Below, piece by piece: positions 15,412 to 23,053 of a stretch of DNA of 25,278 nt. The first letter of the stretch is position 1; each line of letters begins with the position of its first letter. The stretch spans positions 1 through 25,278 of the forward strand of contig JAYOEU010000050.1 of NCBI GenBank assembly GCA_038116915.1, read 5' to 3'. A program made the translations under genes and the position numbers. The stretch comes from JADHLJ01 sp038116915. Its GTDB lineage: Bacteria; Pseudomonadota; Alphaproteobacteria; Thalassobaculales; Thalassobaculaceae. The notes under the pieces are model-generated. The model did not search any database. It was given only the letters and a program-made list of their open reading frames with translations, and was not told the origin of the DNA.

Positions 15412-17001
15412 ATGAAAAGCCATGACGGCAAGCGCCCCAATCTCCTGCTGATCACCGCCGATCAATGGCGCGCCGAATGCTTGTCGATGCTCGGCCATCC
15501 TTGCGCGCGCACCCCCAATCTGGACGCCTTGGCCGGGGACGGGACCTGCTTTACCCGTCACTACAGTCAGTCGGCGCCTTGCGGGCCGGCGCGCGCGTCG
15601 CTCTATACCGGGCTCTATATGATGAACCACCGGGTCTGCATCAACGGCACGCCGCTCGATCAACGGCATGCCAATGTTGCATTGGAGGCGCGGCGCGCCG
15701 GATACGACCCCGCTCTGTTCGGCTATACCGACCAATCCGTTGATCCGCGGACGGTTGAACCCGGAGATCCGAGACTCCTGTCCTACGAAGGTGTTCTACC
15801 CGGATTTGAGCAGCACATTGTAATGGACGGACATGCGCGGGACTGGCTTGCCTGGTTGAGGCGGCAGGGTGTCGAGGCTGCCGGATCTATGGCGGAGATC
15901 TATCGAACCGAGCCGGCGGGACCCGGCGCGTTGAGCCTGGCCGATCACCTTACGCAAGGCAGATTTACCGCCGCGCAGACGGAAACCAGGTTCGTCACCG
16001 AAGGGCTGCTGAGCTATCTGAAGGGCCGCGCCGGAACCGGCTGGTTCGCGCATGTTTCCTATATTCGGCCGCACCCGCCCTTTTCAGTGCCGGAACCTTT
16101 CGCCGGCATGATCGCGCCCGCGGATACGTCCGCCGCTGTCCGGCGCACGACACTCGCCGAGGAGCGGGCGCAGCACCCCCTTTTGGATTTGGCCTATGAG
16201 CGCGCGAGCAAGGACAAGTTCGTCACCGGTCAGGGTGAGGCTTCGGTCGCGGAATGGACGGAGCGGGAAGTCGCTGAAATCCGCGCAGTCTACCATGCCA
16301 TGCAAGCCGAGGTGGATTCCGAGATCGGCCGGGTAATCGATCATTTGAAGCGCAGCGGCGAGTATGAAAACACGCTGATCATTTTTACCTCCGATCACGG
16401 AGAAATGCTGGGCGATCACTACCTGTTCGGCAAGTTCGGGTATTTCGACGCCGCGGTTCACATCCCGTTGATCGTCCGGGTCCCCGGTGACGGCCAGGTC
16501 AGGGGCGCCTGCATCGATATGTTCACCGAAGCGGTGGATGTCATGCCGACCATTCTGGATCTCCTCGGGCTCGGCATTCCGAGCCAGGTCGATGGACGGT
16601 CACTCGTACCGCTCCTTAGAGGCGTCAAGCCGGCGAACTGGCGGCGCGAGGCGCATTGGGAGATGGATTTTCGGGACGTTGTGAACGGCAAGCCGGAGCG
16701 GGACTTTGGGCTTGCTCTCGATGAGTGCCAATTCGCGGTGATCCGGAATGAAAAATACAAGTACGTCCATTTTCCGGGCCTGCCGGCACTGTTCATGGAT
16801 TTGCAGCGCGATCCGGGCGAGTTCGAGAACCGGGTCGATGATCCCGACTATCGCGATCTTGTGCTGGATCATGCGCAGAGGATGTTGTCCTGGCGGATTT
16901 CCCATGCCGATCGCACCGTCACCGGGATGCAGGTCGGCCCGAACGGGCTGGTCAGCCGGGGATATGCCGACCGTCTGCCGCCGGGATCGGCGACCGGTTG
17001 A
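15412..17001 (+). CDS. Sulfatase-family phosphonate monoester hydrolase / phosphodiesterase
   Basis: Alkaline-phosphatase-superfamily hydrolase of 529 aa. The formylglycine sulfatase signature CGPAR is at 57-61, with Cys57 expected to be converted to formylglycine. Other active-site residues seen are D17 (TADQWR), N78, Y105, H221 (RPHPPF), D328 and H329 (SDHGEMLGDH) and K341. Sequence around these sites and the end (SWRLSHADRT-like SWRISHADRT) closely follow the Rhizobium/Burkholderia phosphonate monoester hydrolases, which also cleave phosphodiesters and sulfates. At the position of their Thr107 this protein has Asp107 by my alignment. The start at 15412 was chosen because the homologous region begins there; it has only a weak GGTGA. 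No signal peptide, so cytoplasmic. Choline-sulfatase activity is less likely. Confidence 0.9.
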   Translation: MKSHDGKRPNLLLITADQWRAECLSMLGHPCARTPNLDALAGDGTCFTRHYSQSAPCGPARASLYTGLYMMNHRVCINGTPLDQRHANVALEARRAGYDPALFGYTDQSVDPRTVEPGDPRLLSYEGVLPGFEQHIVMDGHARDWLAWLRRQGVEAAGSMAEIYRTEPAGPGALSLADHLTQGRFTAAQTETRFVTEGLLSYLKGRAGTGWFAHVSYIRPHPPFSVPEPFAGMIAPADTSAAVRRTTLAEERAQHPLLDLAYERASKDKFVTGQGEASVAEWTEREVAEIRAVYHAMQAEVDSEIGRVIDHLKRSGEYENTLIIFTSDHGEMLGDHYLFGKFGYFDAAVHIPLIVRVPGDGQVRGACIDMFTEAVDVMPTILDLLGLGIPSQVDGRSLVPLLRGVKPANWRREAHWEMDFRDVVNGKPERDFGLALDECQFAVIRNEKYKYVHFPGLPALFMDLQRDPGEFENRVDDPDYRDLVLDHAQRMLSWRISHADRTVTGMQVGPNGLVSRGYADRLPPGSATG

Positions 17002-17094
17002 ACGGCATTGACCATGTGACCGATCGCCTGGCGGGGGAGGCCGCTCTATAGTCGGTCTTGTCCAACCATATTTCCGAGATCGTGGAGACGAGCA

Positions 17095-17550
17095 ATGGGT
17101 GATTTGCTTACCGATGATGCCCTGGCGTGGATCGGTCGTTCCGATCCCCCGATAAAAGTGGAAGTGTCGCGCCGGGACATCGTGAAATATGCGATTTCGA
17201 CGGAACAGGTTCTTGAAAAGTACCTGAAGGGCGATGAGGCGCCGCCCATGTTCGTCTCGGGCCTTTCGCGCGAGGTGGTGCCGTTGGATCAGCTGGGGCC
17301 GGACGGAATCCCCGCTGCCTCCCTGACGCCGGAGCTGCCGTTGAAACGGATCATGGCCGGCGGCGTGGAATTCGACTTTCATCGCACCGTGCGGCCTGGC
17401 GATGTCCTGGTGTTCGAGCGCCGATTGTCCGCGTTGACGGAAAAGCAGGGCCGGACCGGCCCCCTGATCTTCGTGACGCACACGATTTCCTGCCGGACCG
17501 ATACCGGCGAGCCGGTGCTTGATCAGAAACAGACGCGGATTTTGAGGTAA
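17095..17550 (+). CDS. MaoC/FAS1-dehydratase-like N-terminal-domain protein
   Basis: Hot-dog fold protein of 151 aa of the FAS1-type dehydratase or MaoC N-terminal group. It carries the usual LKRIMAGGVEFDFHRTVRPGD segment (about residues 82-102) and the SREVVPLDQLGPDG loop. It lacks the catalytic hydratase-2 Asp/His motif, which is supplied by the next gene. In one-piece homologs (HTD2, mesaconyl-C4-CoA hydratase) these two domains are fused. The ATG has GGAG 7 nt upstream. It ends 3 nt before the partner gene, whose ribosome site overlaps this stop. It probably forms a heteromeric acyl-CoA hydratase with that partner. Confidence 0.88.
   Translation: MGDLLTDDALAWIGRSDPPIKVEVSRRDIVKYAISTEQVLEKYLKGDEAPPMFVSGLSREVVPLDQLGPDGIPAASLTPELPLKRIMAGGVEFDFHRTVRPGDVLVFERRLSALTEKQGRTGPLIFVTHTISCRTDTGEPVLDQKQTRILR
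17544..17548 (+). promoter_or_regulatory. Ribosome binding site overlapping the preceding stop codon
   Basis: GAGGT at 17544-17548 overlaps the TAA (17548-17550) of the first MaoC-type gene and lies 6 nt (counted from GAGG) before the second ATG. This suggests translational coupling of the two subunits. Confidence 0.6.
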
Positions 17551-17553
17551 GCC

Positions 17554-17967
17554 ATGGTGGACTTCAGCAAGCTCAAGGTCGGCGACGCGCTTCCGGAACG
17601 CCGCTACACCGCGACCAATGTCTCGCTCTTCTGCTACAACGCGGCAATCTGGAACCCGCACCGCATCCACTACGATGAACGTTATACGACCGAGGTGGAA
17701 AAGCACCCCGCTGTGGTGATCGACGGACCGCTTCAGGGCGATTGGCTGAGCCAGGTGGTGGTGAACTGGATCGGCGACGATGCGAGCCTGGTCTCGTTCG
17801 GGTATTCCAACCGCAAGGCTTCGTATCTCGGCGAGACACTGACCTCCGGCGGCACCATCACCTCGATCGATCCCGCAACCGGAGAGGTCAAGCTCGACAT
17901 CCATATCCGCAACGAGAATGACGAGATCACCTCGCCCGGAACGGCGGTGGTCAGATTTCCAGTCTAG
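17554..17967 (+). CDS. MaoC-type acyl-CoA dehydratase, HTD2-like catalytic subunit
   Basis: Hot-dog fold hydratase of 137 aa. The catalytic segment WNPHRIHYDERY (residues 33-44) has the NxHRIHYD form of the HTD2/mesaconyl-C4-CoA hydratase group rather than the DxNPxHxD of classical MaoC. HPAVVIDGPLQGDWL (51-65) follows and lines the substrate pocket. It should hydrate a 2-enoyl-CoA, with the upstream subunit filling the second half of the double hot-dog. It ends 8 nt from the convergent Gfo/Idh/MocA gene. The acyl substrate is unknown; branched C5 dicarboxyl-CoA is a reasonable candidate given the class III CoA-transferase elsewhere in the window. Confidence 0.88.
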   Translation: MVDFSKLKVGDALPERRYTATNVSLFCYNAAIWNPHRIHYDERYTTEVEKHPAVVIDGPLQGDWLSQVVVNWIGDDASLVSFGYSNRKASYLGETLTSGGTITSIDPATGEVKLDIHIRNENDEITSPGTAVVRFPV

Positions 17968-17975
17968 GCGCGCCG

Positions 17976-19157
17976 TCAGAGCAGGGTAATCGGCACCTCG
18001 GCGCCGTTCCTTTCGGCGGAAAGATAGCCTGCGTACATGGTCGCGACCGCATCGGCGCCAAGCGCGGAGTCGCTTTCCACCGGGCCGCCCGATGCAATCG
18101 CACGGTAGAAGGCCTCGATCTCCTGCGGAAAGCCGGTGGTGAAATCCTCATCCGGAGCGGTCATCGCCCAGCCCTGTTTGGTCTCGATCTTTTCGACCAC
18201 ATAGATGTCCCGGAAATTCTCATGCACCGGGTTGAAGGTCTGCATCGCCGTGTTCGGGTTGATGTTGCAGACCGTGCGATGGTTGTTGGCCACCACCTCG
18301 AGCCAGTTGTGGATACCGCCGAGCACGACTTCCGAGGCGAAGATCGTGGCGATGGTCCCATCGGTGAAGGTGACGTGCTGCATCGAGAAATCCTCGACGT
18401 CGTCATAGTCGGTGCGGATATGTCCGGCGTCGATATAGGCGTCAATGCGGGTAAGGTCATGGGTGCGGGCGGTGATCGTGGCGGGACGGATGGGCTTGCC
18501 GTCGCGCGTCCGGCCTTCGACCCGCTTCAGATAAAGCGCCGCGGTCAACGGATGGCAGCCCTTGCCGATCAGCGAGCCGCCGCCACCGAACCGCCAGAGG
18601 CCGTAGACCGGGGAATGTGATCCTGAATGCGCCTCCTCGCCGTGCATCCAGAGGATCTGAGCGCCGGTCTTCTCGAGGATCTCGCGTTCCTTCTGGATAG
18701 CCGGCCCATAGACCCAGTTCTCGGCATAAAGAATGCGCGCCGGGCTCGCCGCTTCTGCTTCCAGCAACCGCCGGACGCTGTCCAATGCGCCGTCGAGAGC
18801 CGTCTGGCGCGGCATCGAGCGGGCGTCGAAGCTTTGTGAACCATCGCCGAAATATCCGGTAAAGGGCTTTTCGATGATCGGGGTGACGCCGCGCGCCAGG
18901 GCTTTGATGGCCACCGCCTCGTGAGCATAGGCGGGAACGCAGACATGCACGACGTCGACCTGGTCGAGAAGCGCGTCAAGATCGTCGAAGGGCGTGATCC
19001 CGCGCGGGTCGCCGAAGGCCCGTGCGGTTTCCATCGAACGGGAGACCACGCCGACGATCTCCGGATCGGTCCCGTATACACGGCGAATCGCATCGACATG
19101 AAAGTTCGCGGCGAACCGCGCCCCGACGATACCGGCACGGATTTTCGGCTTGTTCAT
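17976..19157 (-). CDS. Gfo/Idh/MocA family NAD(P)-dependent oxidoreductase
   Basis: Sugar or cyclitol type oxidoreductase, 393 aa. The N-terminal Rossmann start is AGIVGARFAANFH (residues 8-20), which has Ala-Arg in place of the second Gly of GxGxxG but keeps the fold pattern. VCVPAYAHEAVAIKAL and IIEKPFTG (EKP at 96-98) are the standard cofactor and catalytic Lys elements. The second half has GGGSLIGKGCHPL, expected for this family. The ATG has GGAG with a 7-nt spacer. It lies 59 nt downstream of the cyclophilin gene on the same strand. The substrate is not predictable. Confidence 0.9.
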   Translation of the reverse strand: MNKPKIRAGIVGARFAANFHVDAIRRVYGTDPEIVGVVSRSMETARAFGDPRGITPFDDLDALLDQVDVVHVCVPAYAHEAVAIKALARGVTPIIEKPFTGYFGDGSQSFDARSMPRQTALDGALDSVRRLLEAEAASPARILYAENWVYGPAIQKEREILEKTGAQILWMHGEEAHSGSHSPVYGLWRFGGGGSLIGKGCHPLTAALYLKRVEGRTRDGKPIRPATITARTHDLTRIDAYIDAGHIRTDYDDVEDFSMQHVTFTDGTIATIFASEVVLGGIHNWLEVVANNHRTVCNINPNTAMQTFNPVHENFRDIYVVEKIETKQGWAMTAPDEDFTTGFPQEIEAFYRAIASGGPVESDSALGADAVATMYAGYLSAERNGAEVPITLL

Positions 19158-19216
19158 TCGGTTGCTCCGGATGTCGGGGGCTCTGGACCAAACGTTCCGA
19201 AGATACCCTTGCGACG

Positions 19217-19744
19217 TTACTTCGCGTCCGCCGCGACCTGCATGCGGACAATCTTGTCCGGATTTGCGGGGGGCTCGCCACGGGTGATGTTGTCGACGAA
19301 CTCCATGCCTTCGGCGACCACGCCCCAGACCGTGTACTGGCCGTTCAGGAATTGGGCATCGCCGAAACAGATGAAGAACTGGCTGTCGCCGCTGTTCGGA
19401 TCCTGGGCGCGGGCCATGCCGACGGTGCCGCGCACGAACGGGACTTTCGAGAACTCGGCTTTCAGCTTCTTGCCGGAGCCGCTCATGCCGGTGCCGGTCG
19501 GATCACCGGTCTGGGCCATGAAGCCCTCGATCACCCGGTGAAAGACGATTCCGTCGTAGAAACCCTCACGGGCCAGCTCCTTGATCCGCGCCACGTGACC
19601 CGGCGCGACGTCCGGCCTCAGGTCGATGACGACACGGCCGTCCTTGAGATCGAGATAAATCCGGTTTTCGAGGTCCTGCGCCTTGGCGCTGCTTGCTGTC
19701 ATGAGAAAAAACAAAGCTCCGAACAGTGTGAAAAGACGACGCAT
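19217..19744 (-). CDS. Periplasmic peptidyl-prolyl cis-trans isomerase (cyclophilin type)
   Basis: Single-domain cyclophilin of 175 aa that catalyses proline isomerisation. A signal peptide is clear: MRR, hydrophobic core, then SSAKAQ with cleavage expected after residue 22 (AKA-Q). The cyclophilin signature is FHRVIEGFMAQTGDPTGTG, with catalytic Arg70, Phe75 and Gln78, and SQFFICFGD and LNGQYTVWG follow. The ATG at 19744 is chosen because AGGAG lies 6 nt upstream and the signal peptide begins there; upstream in-frame codons overlap cobQ sense and do not belong. It probably assists folding in the periplasm. It starts 52 nt after the cobQ stop. Confidence 0.92.
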   Translation of the reverse strand: MRRLFTLFGALFFLMTASSAKAQDLENRIYLDLKDGRVVIDLRPDVAPGHVARIKELAREGFYDGIVFHRVIEGFMAQTGDPTGTGMSGSGKKLKAEFSKVPFVRGTVGMARAQDPNSGDSQFFICFGDAQFLNGQYTVWGVVAEGMEFVDNITRGEPPANPDKIVRMQVAADAK

Positions 19745-19750
19745 GAACCT

Positions 19751-19755
19751 CTCCT
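19751..19755 (-). promoter_or_regulatory. Ribosome binding site of the cyclophilin gene
   Basis: On the minus strand AGGAG sits 6 nt before the ATG at 19744 and fixes this start against longer in-frame extensions. Confidence 0.7.
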
Positions 19756-19779
19756 GGGACCGATCCTGTCGTTGGCCGC

Positions 19780-19807
19780 ACCATACAGACCCGGTCTCAA
19801 CGCGCAA
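19780..19807 (-). promoter_or_regulatory. Candidate promoter of the cyclophilin gene
   Basis: On the minus strand TTGCGC (19807-19802) and TATGGT (19785-19780) are separated by 16 bp. The -35 half overlaps the end of cobQ, and the leader would be about 30 nt. A weak match by eye. Confidence 0.3.
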
Positions 19808-21272
19808 GCGAGAACAATGCGTCGACATTCAGATGCGCTTGCAGATGATCGGCGAGCCTGTCCAGAATCCGGTCGACTTCCAGATCATAGTGCAAAGGCG
19901 AGGCATCACCGCGGCCTAGTGCGGTCAATGTCGCGCGCCGGAAGCCGTCGGCGCCGAAAAGCCCGTGGATATAGCACCCCCCGATCCGCCCGTCGGCGGA
20001 CCTTGCGCCATCCCGCCGGGTCTCGCGATCCTGCCCGGTGATCTCGATCAGGGGACGCGCGCAATCCGGACCTTCGGTATGACCGATGTGAATTTCATAA
20101 CCCTCGATCGGCTCTCGCGTGATCATATCGTGACCGGTAACCCGCGAGAGGGTCTTGCTTCCGCCAAGCACGGTCTCCACATCCAGCAGCCCCAGGCCTT
20201 CGACCTGGCCGGCCGGCCCCTCGATTCCGTCGGGGTCGGCGATCCGGCGGCCGAGCATCTGGTATCCGCCGCACAGCCCCAGCACCCGACCCCCTCGGCG
20301 AACATGAGCGAGGATGTCGATGTCCCAACCCTGCGCGCGAAGGAATGCCAAATCCCCGATTGTCGATTTGCTGCCCGGCAACAGCACCAGATCGGCATCG
20401 GCCGGCAGGGCCTGGCCCGGCTCGATCATCAGGATGCTGACATCCTGTTCCAGGCGGAGCGGGTCGAGATCGTCGAAATTGGCGATGCGCGAGAACATCG
20501 GCACCGCAATCCGCACGCCGGTTCTGGATTGCGTCGACATGTCCTTTAGCGAGACCGCATCCTCGGCCGGCAGCTGGTTCGCCTCGGGGAACCATGGCAC
20601 CACGCCGAAACAGGGCCAGGCGGTGCGGGTCTCTATCTCCTTGATCCCGTCGGCAAAAAGCGAAACGTCACCACGGAATTTGTTGACGATGAAGCCGGCG
20701 ACCCGCGCGGCGTCAGCGCCGTCCATCACGGCTTTCGTGCCTACCAGGCTGGCGATCACGCCGCCACGGTCGATGTCCCCCACAAGTACGACGGGTGCGC
20801 CGGCGGCCTCCGCAAATCCCATATTGGCGATGTCTCCGGCCCTGAGGTTGATTTCCGCCGGGCTGCCGGCCCCCTCGACGATCACGAGATCGGCGCCGGC
20901 CCCGAGGCGCGTGAAACTTTCCATGACCGGGGTCAGCAGTTCGGATTTCAGTGTCTGATACGCGCGGGCCTTGGCGTGGCCCCGCATTTTGCCCTGGACG
21001 ATAATCTGAGCGCCGGTCTCGGTCTCCGGCTTCAACAGGATCGGGTTCATGTCCACGGTCGGCTCCACCCCGGCGGCTCGGGCCTGCAGTGCCTGAGCCC
21101 GGCCGATTTCGCCGCCATCGACCGTGACCGCGGCATTGTTGGACATGTTCTGAGGTTTGAACGGGCGCACCGCCATGCCGCGCCGCGCCGCGATCCGGCA
21201 CAATCCGGCGACCAGCAACGATTTGCCGACATCCGAGCCGGTGCCCTGAAGCATGAGGGTTCGCGCGGTCAT
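19797..21272 (-). CDS. cobQ: Cobyric acid synthase
   Basis: ATP- and glutamine-dependent amidase of 491 aa that adds four amides to adenosylcobyrinic acid a,c-diamide, giving adenosylcobyric acid. The ATP-binding half opens with LMLQGTGSDVGKS and FKPQNMSNNA, both diagnostic. The glutamine amidotransferase half has the nucleophile Cys334 (GLCGGYQMLG) and probable His436 in CYIHGLFG. KPETETGAQIIVQGK near residue 81-95 is also characteristic. Start set at the ATG 21272 because the homologous sequence begins there; there is no good SD, and a longer in-frame TTG at 21317 runs into the palindromic repeat. The cobU gene is on the other strand near the left end. No other cobalamin genes or cobalamin riboswitch were seen. 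Confidence 0.95.
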   Translation of the reverse strand: MTARTLMLQGTGSDVGKSLLVAGLCRIAARRGMAVRPFKPQNMSNNAAVTVDGGEIGRAQALQARAAGVEPTVDMNPILLKPETETGAQIIVQGKMRGHAKARAYQTLKSELLTPVMESFTRLGAGADLVIVEGAGSPAEINLRAGDIANMGFAEAAGAPVVLVGDIDRGGVIASLVGTKAVMDGADAARVAGFIVNKFRGDVSLFADGIKEIETRTAWPCFGVVPWFPEANQLPAEDAVSLKDMSTQSRTGVRIAVPMFSRIANFDDLDPLRLEQDVSILMIEPGQALPADADLVLLPGSKSTIGDLAFLRAQGWDIDILAHVRRGGRVLGLCGGYQMLGRRIADPDGIEGPAGQVEGLGLLDVETVLGGSKTLSRVTGHDMITREPIEGYEIHIGHTEGPDCARPLIEITGQDRETRRDGARSADGRIGGCYIHGLFGADGFRRATLTALGRGDASPLHYDLEVDRILDRLADHLQAHLNVDALFSLAR

Positions 21273-21312
21273 GGGAAAAGGACAGCGCACCGGAAGCGGA
21301 TTTTTTCTCGCA

Positions 21313-21422
21313 GACAAAACCCTTCGAGACGCTCGCTTGCGCTCGCCCTCAGGGTGAGCTTATTCGGGTAATCGTGACTCACCCTGAGGAGCGAGTTTAC
21401 GGGCGTCTCGAAGGGTCTTGTC
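21313..21422. repeat. Long imperfect palindrome, common alphaproteobacterial intergenic type
   Basis: Arms 21313-21358 (46 nt) and 21378-21422 (45 nt) are near reverse complements around a 19-nt loop. The inner 12 bp (CCTCAGGGTGAG) pair perfectly, and the outer 18 bp (GACAAAACCCTTCGAGAC) pair at all but one position. The middle is poorly paired. It lies between the SDR stop and the cobQ start, 40 nt upstream of the cobQ ATG. The CTTCGAGAC and CTCAGGGTGAG blocks are familiar from dispersed intergenic repeats in alphaproteobacteria. It may end SDR transcription or attenuate cobQ. Confidence 0.88.
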
Positions 21423-21441
21423 CCCCACGTCTGATTGCGGA

Positions 21442-22167
21442 CTACCACTTTTCGATCCAGGGCCGCAGATCGGTCTCGAAACTCCAGGCATTGCGCGGCT
21501 GACAGTGGAAGGACCAGTAGACTTCCGCGATGGCATCCGGATCGAGGATGCCGTCCTGCTCCTTCAAGGCATAGCGATCCGGGAACATTTCCTTGATCCA
21601 GGCCGTGTCGATCGCTCCGTCGATGATCACATGACCGACATGAATCCCCTCGGGGCCGAGTTCCCGCGCCATCGACTGCGCCAGCGCGCGCAACCCGTGC
21701 TTGCCGGCGGCGAATGCGGAATAGCCGGCGCCGCCCCGGACGCTGGCGGTCGCGCCGGTGAACAGGATCGTGCCGCGCCCGCGCTTGCGCATGTGGTTGG
21801 AGACCTCGCGCCCAGTCAGAAATCCGCCGAAGCAGCACATCTCCCAGACCTTGAAGAAGACCCGCGCGGTGGTGTCGGCAATGCCGAACCGGACATTGCC
21901 GCCGATATTGTAGACCGCGACCTCGATCGGGCCGATTTCGTTCTCGACCTTTGCGATGAACGGGACCATCTCTTCCTCGCGCCGGGCGTCGACGCCGAAG
22001 GGATGCGCGATGCCGCCTTCGGCGCGGATTTCCGCCGCCAGGGCCTCGAGATTCTCCGCCTTGCGCCGGGTCACGACGGCTTCAAAGCCCGCGCGGGCAA
22101 AGCGCTTTGCAATCGCGCCGCCGGTGGCGTCGCCCGCGCCTACGACGAGAACCACGCCCTTGCTCAT
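21442..22167 (-). CDS. SDR-family protein lacking the canonical catalytic Ser and Tyr
   Basis: Short-chain dehydrogenase/reductase fold, 241 aa. The cofactor motif is VVGAGDATGGAIA (residues 8-20), and VYNIGGN (85-91) replaces the usual NNAG. In the active site, YxxxK becomes FAAGK (F152, K156); the catalytic Tyr is Phe, with a Tyr three residues earlier (Y149). The catalytic Ser position aligns with Ala139, next to Thr140. The LRALAQSMARELGPEGIHV stretch is highly SDR-like. This fits an SDR subgroup with Phe at that site. The ATG was placed at 22167, where the fold begins; the upstream sequence has AAGG. It lies 43 nt after the CmcJ-type gene. Activity and substrate are unknown. Confidence 0.88.
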   Translation of the reverse strand: MSKGVVLVVGAGDATGGAIAKRFARAGFEAVVTRRKAENLEALAAEIRAEGGIAHPFGVDARREEEMVPFIAKVENEIGPIEVAVYNIGGNVRFGIADTTARVFFKVWEMCCFGGFLTGREVSNHMRKRGRGTILFTGATASVRGGAGYSAFAAGKHGLRALAQSMARELGPEGIHVGHVIIDGAIDTAWIKEMFPDRYALKEQDGILDPDAIAEVYWSFHCQPRNAWSFETDLRPWIEKW

Positions 22168-22210
22168 ATCGAGCCGCCTTCCCTTGACGCCGGATGAAGG
22201 ATCGCTGGTT

Positions 22211-23020
22211 TCAATCCGGGTCGAACACCGCGACGATGCGTGTTTCGATACTGCGCCGGGGCGGGGCGGTATCACCGCCCAACGGATTGTCGAAGGAGGT
22301 GTGCGGGCAATAAACAACCCTGCCTCGTCGTTGATCCATCTGCTTCAGCACGATCACTTCCTCGGTGGTCATTTCCGGGAAATAGCACCAGCGATGCTTG
22401 GGATTGTAGATCGGCGCGGCCACCAGGCTGTCCCGGTTCCGGCCCGTATAATAATAGTCGATCACGTCGCCGTCGGGCAGCGACGTGGCGTCGATGAAGG
22501 CGAGCGGGTTGTTGACCGCCGGGTTGTCGAACGGCTGCCAGGTATTGAACCAGGCATATGTCCAGTCTTTCGAGGGCTCGACGCCGTGGTTGCGGAGCAC
22601 TGTTTCGGACATCTCCTCGATCCGGCGGACATTGTAGTCGCAATGCACGAAACGCGCGTAGCCGTCGTTGAAGTCGACCGGCGTCTCGGTACGGACCAGG
22701 TGACTGTACCGGTAGGCCGCCCTCGCACCGGTGAGCCGGCAAACCAGATCCAGCATCTCCGGTATGTAGTCGCGCAGGATCGTCTCGTCATTGCGGAAAT
22801 CGGTGCAGGCGGTCTTGTTGGTCGTCAGCGTGAAGCCGGTTCTGTCGAGCCCGACTTCGCCCGCCGCGAGTCCGGGACGGGCGTCATGGATATCGACCGG
22901 CTGATACGCGGTGTTCGCGCGGCGCGATTCCTTGGAGCCGATGCGCGGGCTTTCCGATTTGTCGCGCCATTCGGCGTTGATATAGCGGACCTTGGCCGGG
23001 ACGGTGGCAACGGCGGGCAT
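22211..23020 (-). CDS. CmcJ/NvfI family putative iron-dependent oxygenase
   Basis: Protein of 269 aa of the family that includes CmcJ (cephamycin 7-alpha-methoxylation) and the fungal oxygenase NvfI, an Fe(II)/2-oxoglutarate enzyme. A possible metal triad is visible: H126 and D128 in RFVHCDYN, and H240 in YCPHTSF. The RRSIETR segment (255-261) could bind the 2-oxoglutarate carboxylate. AWFNTWQPFDNPAVNNPLAF (156-175) and HRWCYFPEM (209-217) are family landmarks. The ATG at 23020 has GGAGAG about 6 nt upstream. It is the first gene of a minus-strand pair with the SDR. Many homologs are unstudied, so the reaction is unknown. Confidence 0.88.
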   Translation of the reverse strand: MPAVATVPAKVRYINAEWRDKSESPRIGSKESRRANTAYQPVDIHDARPGLAAGEVGLDRTGFTLTTNKTACTDFRNDETILRDYIPEMLDLVCRLTGARAAYRYSHLVRTETPVDFNDGYARFVHCDYNVRRIEEMSETVLRNHGVEPSKDWTYAWFNTWQPFDNPAVNNPLAFIDATSLPDGDVIDYYYTGRNRDSLVAAPIYNPKHRWCYFPEMTTEEVIVLKQMDQRRGRVVYCPHTSFDNPLGGDTAPPRRSIETRIVAVFDPD

Positions 23021-23053
23021 GGGCGGCTCTCCAATATAGAGACGGACCGATGA

